Assembly: GCA_052168315.1 (NCBI GenBank)
Contig: JBQLZO010000025.1
Span: forward strand, 1 to 64,000
DNA: 64,000 nt
Direction of reading: 5' to 3'
Source: JBQLZO01 sp052168315
GTDB taxonomy: Bacteria; Planctomycetota; Phycisphaerae; Phycisphaerales; UBA1924
Part shown: positions 1 to 8,318 of the stretch, piece by piece
Layout of the letters: the number at the start of each line of letters is the position of its first letter
Position numbering within the stretch: position 1 is the stretch's first letter
Program-made: the position numbers and the translations under genes
The notes under the pieces: generated by a model
The model's input: only the letters and a program-made list of their open reading frames with translations
What the model was told of the DNA's origin: nothing
The model's database searches: none

Positions 1-67
1 CCCCACCCCAATCCCCCCGCCTCCCAGCGACCGGTCGGGTGCGGGAACGACCCTCTCCTCGCTGACC

Positions 68-2059
68 ATGGCCAAACGATCCACCAAGCAGACGGCCGAG
101 ACGATGGCGACTCGCCAGCGTGAGATCTCGGTATCGGAGTTTTTCGCGAAGAACCGGCACCTGCTGGGGTTCGACAATCCATCGCGGGCGCTGCTGACGA
201 CGATCAAGGAGGCCGTGGACAACTCGCTGGACGCGTGCGAGGAGGCGGAGATCCTGCCGGACATTTTGGTTGAGATCCGGCATCTGCCGGATATCGCGGC
301 GGACCGGTACCTGGTGATCGTGCAGGACAACGGGCCTGGGATCGTGCGGAAGCAGATCGAGAACATCTTCGGGAAGCTGTTGTACGGGTCGAAGTTCCAT
401 CGGCTGAAGATGTCGCGCGGGCAGCAGGGGATCGGTATCTCGGCGGCGGGGATGTACGGGCTGATCACGACGGGCAAGCCGGTGAAGATCATCTCGAAGA
501 CGGGGGCGAAGAAGCCGAGCCACGAGGTGATCTTGAAAATGGACACCTCGAAGAACCGCGCGGATGTGGTCTCGGACACGGAGCATCCGGAAGACGATGT
601 GATGTTCCCGCACGGGCACGGGACGCGGGTGGAAATCGAGCTGCAGGGCAAGTACGCCAAGGGCGGGCGGTCGGTGGACGAGTACATCCACCTGACGGCG
701 ATCGCGAATCCGCACGGGACCTTCACCTTCATCGCCCCCCCCACTTCCGCGTTTCCCGATGGGCAGAAGCTGGTGTTCGAGCGGTCGGTGGAGGAGCTTC
801 CGGAGCAGCCGGAGGAGATCAAGCCGCACCCGCACGGGATCGAGCTGGGGACGCTGATCGGGATGCTGGAGCGGACGGAGCACTCGCAGCTGGGCGGGTT
901 CTTCACGAACGAGTTCTGCCGGATCGGGCCGAAGGTGGCGCAGTCGATCGCGGAGCAGTCGGGGCTGACGCCGCGGACCTGGGTGAAGAACATCGGTCAC
1001 GCGCAGGCGGAGAAGCTGTTCGCGGCGCTGCAGAGCGCGAAGGTGATCGCGCCGCCGACGAACTGCCTCTCGCCGATCGGCGTGAAGACGCTGCTGAAGG
1101 GGTTGGAGTCTGGTCTGCGGCCGGACTTCATCGCGGCGTCGTCGCGTCCTCCGGCGGTGTACCGGGGTCGGCCGTTCGTGATCGAGGCGGGGATCGCGTA
1201 CGGGGGGAATCTTTCGAGCGAGGAGTCGGCGCGGATCTATCGGTATGCGAACCGGGTGCCGCTGCAGTACCAGCAGTCGGCGTGCTGCTCGTTCAAGGCG
1301 GTGGCGGACACTTCCTGGCGGAACTACGGGCTGCAGCAGCCGCGGGGCGGTGTTCCGGTGGGTCCGATGGTGGTGATGATCCACATGGCGTCGGTGTGGG
1401 TGCCGTTTACCTCGGAGTCGAAGGAGGCGATCGCGGACTACGACGAGATCCGCAAGGAGATGCGGCTGGCGCTGCAGGAGTGCGGGCGGAAGCTGGGGAC
1501 CTTCCTGCGGAAGCGTCAGCGGATGAAGCGTGCGGGGGAGCGGCGGGGCGTGTTCCTGCGGTACATCGGCGAGATCTCGAAGGCGTGCGAGAAGCTTTCG
1601 GGGGCGGATGCGGAGGCGCTGTACAAGGCGCTGATGGCGACGGCGGAGACGAAGACCTTCGAGGTGGACATCGAGCTGGACGAGGAGGGGCGGGTTGTCA
1701 ACAGCGATGATCTCGGGCGGCTGAGCAAGGATGAGGGCGTGCTGATCCGCGACTCGGCGGTGCTGGAGGGCGAGGCGGGGGGATCGGCGCGGGGGAGCGA
1801 TCTGGACCTGGAGGGGATCGCGGAGTCGAAGGATGATGAGCGGGCGCAGCGCGGTGCGTCGAAGGGGCGCGGCAAGGGGAGCGGCAAGGGAAGCGCCGGG
1901 CAGGATGTGGAGGCGAAGGGGATAGGGTCATCGCTGTTCGGCGATGAGGAGGAGGAAGCGGGCGGCGGGGTTGATGCGGGCAAGGGGAGCGGGAGTGGTG
2001 GCGGGCGCCGGAAAGTGAAGAAGAAGACGAAGAAGAAGGTGCGGCGGAGCGGGAAGTGA
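68..2059 (+). CDS. top6B: DNA topoisomerase VI subunit B
   Basis: This is the ATPase subunit of the type IIB topoisomerase, which works with a Spo11-like subunit A to relax and unlink DNA. The GHKL (Bergerat) fold is clear: N-box EAVDNSLDACEE at residues 48-59, DNGPGI at 87-92 and GQQGIGIS at 118-125. The transducer region follows to about residue 540. The 663 residues exceed the usual length of roughly 530 for archaeal proteins. The excess is a low-complexity Gly/Glu/Asp tail from about residue 560 that ends in a Lys/Arg-rich stretch. No subunit A gene is visible here; it could lie before position 1. Topo VI is mainly archaeal and plant but is known in some planctomycetes. ATG at 68 is the first start in frame, and I see no strong Shine-Dalgarno sequence. 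Confidence 0.93.
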   Translation: MAKRSTKQTAETMATRQREISVSEFFAKNRHLLGFDNPSRALLTTIKEAVDNSLDACEEAEILPDILVEIRHLPDIAADRYLVIVQDNGPGIVRKQIENIFGKLLYGSKFHRLKMSRGQQGIGISAAGMYGLITTGKPVKIISKTGAKKPSHEVILKMDTSKNRADVVSDTEHPEDDVMFPHGHGTRVEIELQGKYAKGGRSVDEYIHLTAIANPHGTFTFIAPPTSAFPDGQKLVFERSVEELPEQPEEIKPHPHGIELGTLIGMLERTEHSQLGGFFTNEFCRIGPKVAQSIAEQSGLTPRTWVKNIGHAQAEKLFAALQSAKVIAPPTNCLSPIGVKTLLKGLESGLRPDFIAASSRPPAVYRGRPFVIEAGIAYGGNLSSEESARIYRYANRVPLQYQQSACCSFKAVADTSWRNYGLQQPRGGVPVGPMVVMIHMASVWVPFTSESKEAIADYDEIRKEMRLALQECGRKLGTFLRKRQRMKRAGERRGVFLRYIGEISKACEKLSGADAEALYKALMATAETKTFEVDIELDEEGRVVNSDDLGRLSKDEGVLIRDSAVLEGEAGGSARGSDLDLEGIAESKDDERAQRGASKGRGKGSGKGSAGQDVEAKGIGSSLFGDEEEEAGGGVDAGKGSGSGGGRRKVKKKTKKKVRRSGK

Positions 2060-2086
2060 GCGGTGGTGGGATGTGAGCGATCGCGG

Positions 2087-3679
2087 TCACTGGGCGGCGG
2101 ATGCTTCCCACCGGCGCTTGATCGTCTCGGCCATGTCGCGCATGCCATCGCGTGAGGGGGAGTGGGCCATGCCTTCGACGATCTGGACGACCATGTCGGC
2201 ATCGACGGTGTCGCGCCATTGCTTGAGGAGGGCGACCGCGCCTTCGAGGTAGAAGGTGTCGACCTCTCCGGCGTAGATGTGGATGCGGCCGTTGAGTTTC
2301 GGGGCGAGTTGGTCCCAGTTGCTGCGGAGGGTGTGGCTGATGTCGTAGGGTCGCCATGACTCGGCGGTGGCGGTGTTGATGTTTCCGGTGGCGCGGTCGA
2401 AGAGGGGCTCGGGGGTGCCATCGGGTCCGCGCTGGCTGAAGACGGCCTCGAAGGAGTGGATCTGGCCGCCGGGGCCGAGGACCTGTTCGCGGGCGACGAA
2501 GTCCTGGTAGGTGAGGATGACGCGGTCGTTGGCGCGGGCGAGGGGTCTTGGCTCGCCCTCGGCGTCGGTGTAGATGTTCTGGTCGGGCTCGTAGAGGTTG
2601 ATGCGCTGGAAGTCTCGGAAGTCGATGGGATCGGGGACATGGCTCCAGCATCCGGCGAAGTGTTCGGGGTAGGTGGTCTGGAGCCAGAGGCTGGACCATC
2701 CGCCGGAGGAGATGCCGGTGGCGTAGCGGTGTTCGGGGCCGGCGCCGCGGAACTCGGCGTCGATGCGTGGGATCATCTCGTTGATGAGCATGTCGCCCCA
2801 TGGGCCGTTGTTGGCCGAGTCGGCGAAGACGGAGTGGCCGCGGAAGCAGGATGGATCGGGGATGACATAGAGGACATCTTCGAGTTCGAGCCAGCCGAGC
2901 ATCTGGGGGATGCGGAATGCGGAGAAGTGGTCGCCGCCGAAGCCGGGGACATCGATGACGACGGGGAACCGCTCATCGGCGCGCTCATCAAAGCCCTCGG
3001 GGACGACGATGCCAGCGCGGACGGTGACATCGCGTCCGTGGAACTCGCTGAGTCTTTCGGAGCGGAACTCGAGGAGCCGGACGCGGTCGGTGGGTTCGAA
3101 GGCGCGCGGGGCGACGATGTTGGTGGGGGTGAGTCGGACGATGGTGGGGCCTGCATCTTCGGCGGCGTTGTCGGCTTCGGCGTTGTCGTTGGCGGGCTTG
3201 ATGGTGAAGGGGATGGGGTCGGAGTAGCGGTCGCCCGCGCCGGTGCCGGCCTTGGGTGAGTCGGGGTTGAGGCGGAGGATGGCCTGGGCGAGCCATCGTC
3301 CTTCGGGGAGTTGTTCGATGGGCATGGGGTGCGCGAGGCAGCCTTGCTCGATGGTGACGGTGTCGCCGGGCTGGGCATTGGCGACATCGATGGCGAAGAC
3401 GGGTGGCGGGCTGAACCAGGAGTGCATGGAGCGGCGCGGCTCGGAGACCCGGCCGCGTCCGGCGGCGGGTGGTTCGGCCTCGGCGAGGGCGATGTAGATG
3501 CGGCCGGTGTACGCGGGCAGGTCGTCGGGGATGGTGATTTCGAAGCGGACCGGTTCGGCAGGCGCGGCGTTCGCGTGGGGCGCGATGGTGATGAGGGTGA
3601 GGAAGGTGAGGATGCCGGCGAGCGCGCGGCGGTGATGGGTCTGGTGTTGGGACTGGTGATGGGTTGGGCGATCGCGCAT
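2087..3679 (-). CDS. secreted alpha/beta-hydrolase, esterase type
   Basis: This is probably a secreted or periplasmic esterase related to the esterase D / enterochelin esterase group. A signal peptide is visible: a His/Arg-rich start, a hydrophobic stretch at about residues 19-36 and a cleavage site near APA. The nucleophile elbow is GISSGG, with Ser324 as the likely catalytic Ser. Later, GEVDTFY and GMAHSP supply plausible acid and His residues. Residues 40-180 form an N-terminal region typical of this family. The substrate cannot be told. The gene is convergent with top6B. Its start sits just downstream of a perfect inverted repeat (see 3688-3720), which suggests regulated expression. Confidence 0.8.
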   Translation of the reverse strand: MRDRPTHHQSQHQTHHRRALAGILTFLTLITIAPHANAAPAEPVRFEITIPDDLPAYTGRIYIALAEAEPPAAGRGRVSEPRRSMHSWFSPPPVFAIDVANAQPGDTVTIEQGCLAHPMPIEQLPEGRWLAQAILRLNPDSPKAGTGAGDRYSDPIPFTIKPANDNAEADNAAEDAGPTIVRLTPTNIVAPRAFEPTDRVRLLEFRSERLSEFHGRDVTVRAGIVVPEGFDERADERFPVVIDVPGFGGDHFSAFRIPQMLGWLELEDVLYVIPDPSCFRGHSVFADSANNGPWGDMLINEMIPRIDAEFRGAGPEHRYATGISSGGWSSLWLQTTYPEHFAGCWSHVPDPIDFRDFQRINLYEPDQNIYTDAEGEPRPLARANDRVILTYQDFVAREQVLGPGGQIHSFEAVFSQRGPDGTPEPLFDRATGNINTATAESWRPYDISHTLRSNWDQLAPKLNGRIHIYAGEVDTFYLEGAVALLKQWRDTVDADMVVQIVEGMAHSPSRDGMRDMAETIKRRWEASAAQ

Positions 3680-3687
3680 GGGAGGTG

Positions 3688-3720
3688 CTCCGTTCTGGTC
3701 GGGGGTTTGTACCAGAACGG
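3688..3720 (-). promoter_or_regulatory. inverted repeat abutting the esterase ribosome binding site
   Basis: Perfect 10-base arms (3690-3699 and 3711-3720) are separated by 11 bases. Read on the minus strand, the 3' arm ends ACGG and runs straight into AG, so the GGAG Shine-Dalgarno of the esterase gene shares its first two bases with the hairpin. The start codon follows 8 bases later. It could act as an operator for a dimeric repressor or as an RNA hairpin that limits translation. Which one is not decidable from sequence. Confidence 0.5.
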
Positions 3721-3769
3721 GGAGCGGTGGGTGGCGTGCGCGGTGGGTGGGGCGTGGCGGGGGTGTGGG

Positions 3770-6325
3770 TCAGGGTGTGGCGCCGGCCATGCGGTCGAGT
3801 CGGACGCTGGCGGCGAGCCATGATTCCCACGCGTCGCGGGTCATGGAGGTGGCATCGGAGTCGAAGGCTTGGTCGGGGAGTTCGGCGAGTCGTGCGCGGG
3901 CGCGTTCGTGGGCCGTGCGGGCTTCGCGCGGCTTGTCCATGGCCATGTAGGCGTTGACGATCTGGACCATGGCGGTGAGCGAGATGGGGTCGTCGGCGTA
4001 TCGCTGGGCGGCGGTGTCGTAGAAGGCCACGGCCTGCTCGTACCAGTCGCTGGAGGTGAGGACGGGCTGGCCGAAGAGTTCTTCGAGCATGCCCTCGGGG
4101 ATCTCGGCGGTGAGTCGGGCCATGTCGAAGGCGCAGTCGGCGCGGTAGAGGATGGCGTTCTTGAGGAGAGAACGGTCCATGGGGACGAGGCGCCTGGGGT
4201 CGCGCTGCTCGATGAGCTCGCGTGTGCGCGTGAAGCCATCGAGGGCTTCTCTGAGCTGCTGGCCTCGGCGGACGCGGAGGTCCGAGCGTTCGCTGGGCGG
4301 GCGGGGCGTCTCGAGGTCGCGGCCGAGTTGCTCGGCGGACTGGCGGAGGGAGTCTGCGAGCGCGAAGACGATGGAGGGGTCGTCGTTGAGTTCCTGGTAG
4401 CGGAGCTTGGCTTCGCGGAGCTGGGCGATGGCGCGGTCGTGGTCGCCTTGGCGGCGGTAGAGCCTGCCGAGTTCGATCCTTGCGGCTTTGAACTCGGGTG
4501 CTTCGGGCTCGAAGATGCCGCTGGAGAGCACCTCGCGGAGTAGGTCTTCGGCGCGTTCGGGCTGCGCGGATTCGGGGGCCAGCGCCAGGCACTGTGCGAG
4601 TGGGACATAGCTGCGGTAGGCGAACATGGACTCGGGTGATCGGCGGATGATGGCATCGTAGAGGTCGGAGGCCTGCGTGAAGTCGCCGCGTGCCTGGTAG
4701 GCGCGGGCGAGGCGGAAGCTGGCCTGTTCGAGCATGGGCGACTCGTCCTGCGTCGCGACGAATTCGTTGAATGCCTGGATGGCCGAGTCGAGGTCGCCGG
4801 CGCGGTCGAAGCTGTCGGCGGCGAGCCAGAGCGAGTTGGTGGCTTCTTCGGGGCTTCCGAGGAGCCGGCGTTCGGCGTGCTTCTGGAAGTATCGGGCGGC
4901 TTCGCGGTAGTGGCGGCGGGCCTCCTCGACGCTGACGGGGTCGAGCGCGGAGAGGTCGAGGGTTCCGTCGGGGCGTTCGACAGCGCCTTCGATGAGGTCG
5001 TCGGCGTAGGCGCGCTGGGTTCCGGCGATGCGTGCGAGGGCATCGGCGGGCATGGACTCGTCGGGATGGATGCGTTCGATGAGCTTGGCGTACTGGAGCG
5101 CCGCGGCGGAGTCGCCGGTGGCGAACCACTCCTCGTGGCGCTGGGCGAGGCTGTCGGCGATGTCCTGTGCGGTGATGATTCCCCTGGTCCACGAGGAGCC
5201 GAGGCCTTCGATGGCGGCTTCGTATGCGGCGATGGAGTCGGCGCGCTGGCCCCTGCGTGAGAGGACCTCGCCGAGGCCGAGCTGTGCGGCCATGGCGGCA
5301 TCAGTGAGTGGGAACCGGGCGATGGCCTCGGTGAACCACTCGGCGGCCTGCTCATCATCGGAGGCGAGCTGCGAGGCCCTGCCGACGCCGACGAGGGCGC
5401 GTCCGGCGACGGGGTCGATGGCGGGGACGACCTCGAGTGCGAGGGCGAAGTACTTGCGGGCTTCGTCGAGTCTTCCGAGTTCGAGGCTGGCCTCGCCCAT
5501 GAGGAGGTAGAGTGGGCCGACGCGCTCTTCCATGGGCGTGCCGAGGCGCTGGACCTCGGGGATGAGCCTGAGCAGTGCGTCTTCGGGGAAGCCCGCGGCG
5601 AGGCGGAGTTCGGCCTGGCGTGTGGCGGCCCAGAGCCTGTCGTCGGTGCTGACGCGCGGATCGGTTCTGAGTTCGCCGAGCATGCGCATCACGCCGGAGG
5701 GGTCGAGGGTGGCCTGTCGTCCGGTGAGGTGGAGGTCGATGATGCGGCGCATGAGCATGTGCCGATGCTGCGCGGCGGCGTCGGGCATGCGGGCGAGTTC
5801 GTCCATGGCCTCTGCGACGCGGCCGATTGAGATGAGCGAATCGGCGAGGCGGTATTCCTGGGTGGCGGTCAGGGGCGTGCTGAGTCCGGAGCGCGCGCCG
5901 CGGTAGTTGGTGATGATGGCTTCGTGGTTTTCCGGGACATCGACCTGGCGGGCTTTCTGGCCGAGGTAGAGCGCATCGCCGGAGAGGATGAAGTAGCGGC
6001 CGAGGATGGCTGCGGGGACCATCTCGGGCTGCATGTTGACCCGGATGGGGTCGTTGAGCAAGGCGATGGCGGCTTCGTACTTGCCATCGTCGATGAGTTT
6101 CTGGACATGGTCGAGGGCGGCGGGGAAGTCGGGGGGCGGTGCGCCGCGGACCCACGCGGCGAGGCCGAGTGCGAGCACGAGCGTGGCGGCGGCGAGTGTG
6201 GGGATCTGCCAGCGGTCGCGCCAGCCATCGCGGAGGGGCGCGCGGACGGCGGGCGTCTTCGCGGCGGGTTCGCTCGCGGGCGCTTCTTCGCCTGCCCTGG
6301 ATTTCTCCGGATCCTTCTTTGCCAC
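3770..6325 (-). CDS. membrane-anchored TPR-repeat protein
   Basis: An 851-residue protein with one transmembrane segment at about residues 41-59 after a charged cytoplasmic N-terminus. A long periplasmic array of tetratricopeptide-like helices follows, with repeated patterns such as ALRLIPE, EASLELGRLDEARKYF and LARAYQARGDFTQASDLY. TPR arrays usually scaffold protein complexes, often in the envelope. No enzymatic motif is seen. The start is the GTG at 6325 (reading VAKKDPEK), because the frame upstream turns into Arg/Pro/His-rich non-protein sequence. It is transcribed in the same direction as the RDD gene upstream. The specific role is unknown. Confidence 0.8.
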   Translation of the reverse strand: MAKKDPEKSRAGEEAPASEPAAKTPAVRAPLRDGWRDRWQIPTLAAATLVLALGLAAWVRGAPPPDFPAALDHVQKLIDDGKYEAAIALLNDPIRVNMQPEMVPAAILGRYFILSGDALYLGQKARQVDVPENHEAIITNYRGARSGLSTPLTATQEYRLADSLISIGRVAEAMDELARMPDAAAQHRHMLMRRIIDLHLTGRQATLDPSGVMRMLGELRTDPRVSTDDRLWAATRQAELRLAAGFPEDALLRLIPEVQRLGTPMEERVGPLYLLMGEASLELGRLDEARKYFALALEVVPAIDPVAGRALVGVGRASQLASDDEQAAEWFTEAIARFPLTDAAMAAQLGLGEVLSRRGQRADSIAAYEAAIEGLGSSWTRGIITAQDIADSLAQRHEEWFATGDSAAALQYAKLIERIHPDESMPADALARIAGTQRAYADDLIEGAVERPDGTLDLSALDPVSVEEARRHYREAARYFQKHAERRLLGSPEEATNSLWLAADSFDRAGDLDSAIQAFNEFVATQDESPMLEQASFRLARAYQARGDFTQASDLYDAIIRRSPESMFAYRSYVPLAQCLALAPESAQPERAEDLLREVLSSGIFEPEAPEFKAARIELGRLYRRQGDHDRAIAQLREAKLRYQELNDDPSIVFALADSLRQSAEQLGRDLETPRPPSERSDLRVRRGQQLREALDGFTRTRELIEQRDPRRLVPMDRSLLKNAILYRADCAFDMARLTAEIPEGMLEELFGQPVLTSSDWYEQAVAFYDTAAQRYADDPISLTAMVQIVNAYMAMDKPREARTAHERARARLAELPDQAFDSDATSMTRDAWESWLAASVRLDRMAGATP

Positions 6326-6546
6326 TTGCGCGTGTGACCCGTGTGGGGACTGGACGTCGGGACGGGCGTGGGGATCGCGCCGAACACGCCCCGCTGCGGG
6401 GCTATCGGTCGGACGGGGTGGCGATGTGGGCGGGTGGGCGCGGGATGGAGGCTGATCACCGGTGTGTGGGATGTTGCGCTGGTGATCGGGATCGCCGGTT
6501 CCGGCGGGTGGGCGGACGGGCGGTGGTGTGGTGTGTGTGGGCGCGT

Positions 6547-8292
6547 TCAGCGGTCGCGGCGCTGGTTGGGGGGGTCGTTGGTGGGGTTGTTGGTGGGGTC
6601 GTGCGGGCCCGCGTTGTCGTGGTGGTCGGGGTCTTCGGCGATGACGATGGTGCCGAAGCCGGCGGGTCCTGGCATGTAGGGGTTTGCGATGGTGAAGGCC
6701 ATGAGCGGCGGGCAGAGGACTTTGACGGTGGTTCTGAGGAGTGCGGTGTGGAAGGGCGGCTTGGCGCCATCGGCGGTGATGGTGCGCATGCCGAGGACGA
6801 GCTTTCCGAGCGATCGCGCGGCGAGGGCTTCGCTGATGGTGATATGGGTGATGGTGAAGAGGAGGACGAAGAGGAGGGGCGCGAGTCCCGCGAGTGGTTC
6901 GAGCGGTCCGGTGCCGGCGCCGGAGGGGAAGAGGATGGAGCTGGCGAACATTCCGGGCGCGAGGTCGAAGATGAACGCGAGGAGGCGCTTTCCGAGGGGT
7001 GCGAGGCTTGCGCCCGGTGGGAGGTTGACGGGCGGGTTCCAAGTTCTGGCGGGTCTTGCGACGAAGACGAGGACGGAGCCGAAGAGGCTGAGGAGCATGA
7101 GCGCGAGGAGGCCGAGGTGGCTGGCATCGACGGGCGCTGAAGCGGCCGCTTCGCCTTCGTAGAGGGCGACGCCGAGCAGGGTGTGCGCGGCGACGGTGGG
7201 TCTTCCCGGCTGTGAGTCGGGGGGGATGACGATGGAGACGACAGCGCCTGCGAGGGCGAGCACGGCGGTGCGGTGCCCTGGCGAGGCGAGGATCCGCGTG
7301 ATGGGGATCTCGGTGTCGGGGCGCAGGAGGGTGATGCGTCGGTGGCCATCGCCCTGGACGCCGGTGATGAGCACGAGCTGGCCATCGACGGCGGTGAGGT
7401 CGAAGTCTCCGGCGGGGGCCGGCGCGGTCCATGCGTTCCACCGTGGTTGGATCGGGGAGCGGGATGTGTTGGGTGGGGGTGTGGATTCGTCGGGGGCGGA
7501 CGGGTTTGTGTTGGGGTTGGGGATGGGGTTGATGAGGCGTTGTGCTTGGATGGACCACACGCGGGCGAGAGAGGCGTTGGATCGCTGGATGATGGCGAGG
7601 GTCGTCCCGGTGGCGATGAGGTGGAGGGGGTGTTCGGCGGCGAGATCGGGCGGGAGGGGCACGGCGTTCCAGCCGGTGCGATCGAGCGCGAGGAGGGTGT
7701 GGGTTGAATCGTCTTGGCTGAGGAGCGCGAAGAGGAGTGTTCCGTCGGGGCCGGAACCGCGTGCGGCGGCGAGGGCGACGAGGGGTGTGGGTTGGACGCG
7801 GGAGTCGGGATCGGGGTCGGTGGGCGCGCTGATGGGGATGGGCGGGAGCACGCGGAAGCGTTCGATCTCCCGTGCGCCTGTCGGCGCGATGATGGCGCTG
7901 GTTGCGCGGACGCTGAGCACGGGCTGGGAGTGTGGGGCCTGGTTGTTCTCGGGGGGTTCGCCTGCGAGGTCGAACGCGAGGTAGAGGGTCTGGTTGATCG
8001 CGGCGAGCGCGATGGGATCTGAGTCGAGCTTGGCGATGGGGCGGATTTCGTTCCACTCATCGTCGGCGTGGAGCAGGTGGAGCATGGGTCCGGTGCCGGA
8101 TCCGGAGGGCGCGACAAACCAGCCGGCGTGGTTCGACGATGCGCTGGGGAGAAGCCCAGCGCCGGTGAGGAGGGCGGCGGCGATCAGGAGCAGCGCTGCG
8201 CCGATGGGGGGTCGGAGGGCGTGGCGACGGGCGGGCCCGCTTGGGAGGCCTTCTCCGGGCAGAGCCGGCGGGATGTGAGCGGGAGCGGGCAT
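6547..8292 (-). CDS. RDD-family integral membrane protein
   Basis: A 581-residue protein with an N-terminal membrane segment at about residues 25-45. A beta-rich extracytoplasmic region with WD-like repeats follows (residues 50-370), then a C-terminal set of membrane helices carrying the RDD signature. The signature is seen as KRLLAFIFDLAPG, then SLGKLVLGMRTITADG followed by a Leu/Arg-rich helix. RDD domains are found in transporters and proteins of unknown role. The fused sensor-like N-terminus is not typical of the short RDD proteins. The start is the ATG at 8292, just before murF ends its operon. The same-strand order murF, RDD, TPR suggests possible co-transcription, though a 221-base gap separates RDD from TPR. 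Confidence 0.75.
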   Translation of the reverse strand: MPAPAHIPPALPGEGLPSGPARRHALRPPIGAALLLIAAALLTGAGLLPSASSNHAGWFVAPSGSGTGPMLHLLHADDEWNEIRPIAKLDSDPIALAAINQTLYLAFDLAGEPPENNQAPHSQPVLSVRATSAIIAPTGAREIERFRVLPPIPISAPTDPDPDSRVQPTPLVALAAARGSGPDGTLLFALLSQDDSTHTLLALDRTGWNAVPLPPDLAAEHPLHLIATGTTLAIIQRSNASLARVWSIQAQRLINPIPNPNTNPSAPDESTPPPNTSRSPIQPRWNAWTAPAPAGDFDLTAVDGQLVLITGVQGDGHRRITLLRPDTEIPITRILASPGHRTAVLALAGAVVSIVIPPDSQPGRPTVAAHTLLGVALYEGEAAASAPVDASHLGLLALMLLSLFGSVLVFVARPARTWNPPVNLPPGASLAPLGKRLLAFIFDLAPGMFASSILFPSGAGTGPLEPLAGLAPLLFVLLFTITHITISEALAARSLGKLVLGMRTITADGAKPPFHTALLRTTVKVLCPPLMAFTIANPYMPGPAGFGTIVIAEDPDHHDNAGPHDPTNNPTNDPPNQRRDR

Positions 8293-8318
8293 GTGCGGAC
8301 TGTATCGGGTGGGGGCGA

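Noticed and set aside
1..67. Search for a promoter or an upstream gene end before top6B
   Set aside because: Too short; no hexamers or stop signal could be judged.
6326..8056. Upstream extension of the TPR protein frame
   Set aside because: Arg/His/Pro-rich mirror of the RDD gene in another frame; GTG 6325 fits the start of protein-like sequence.
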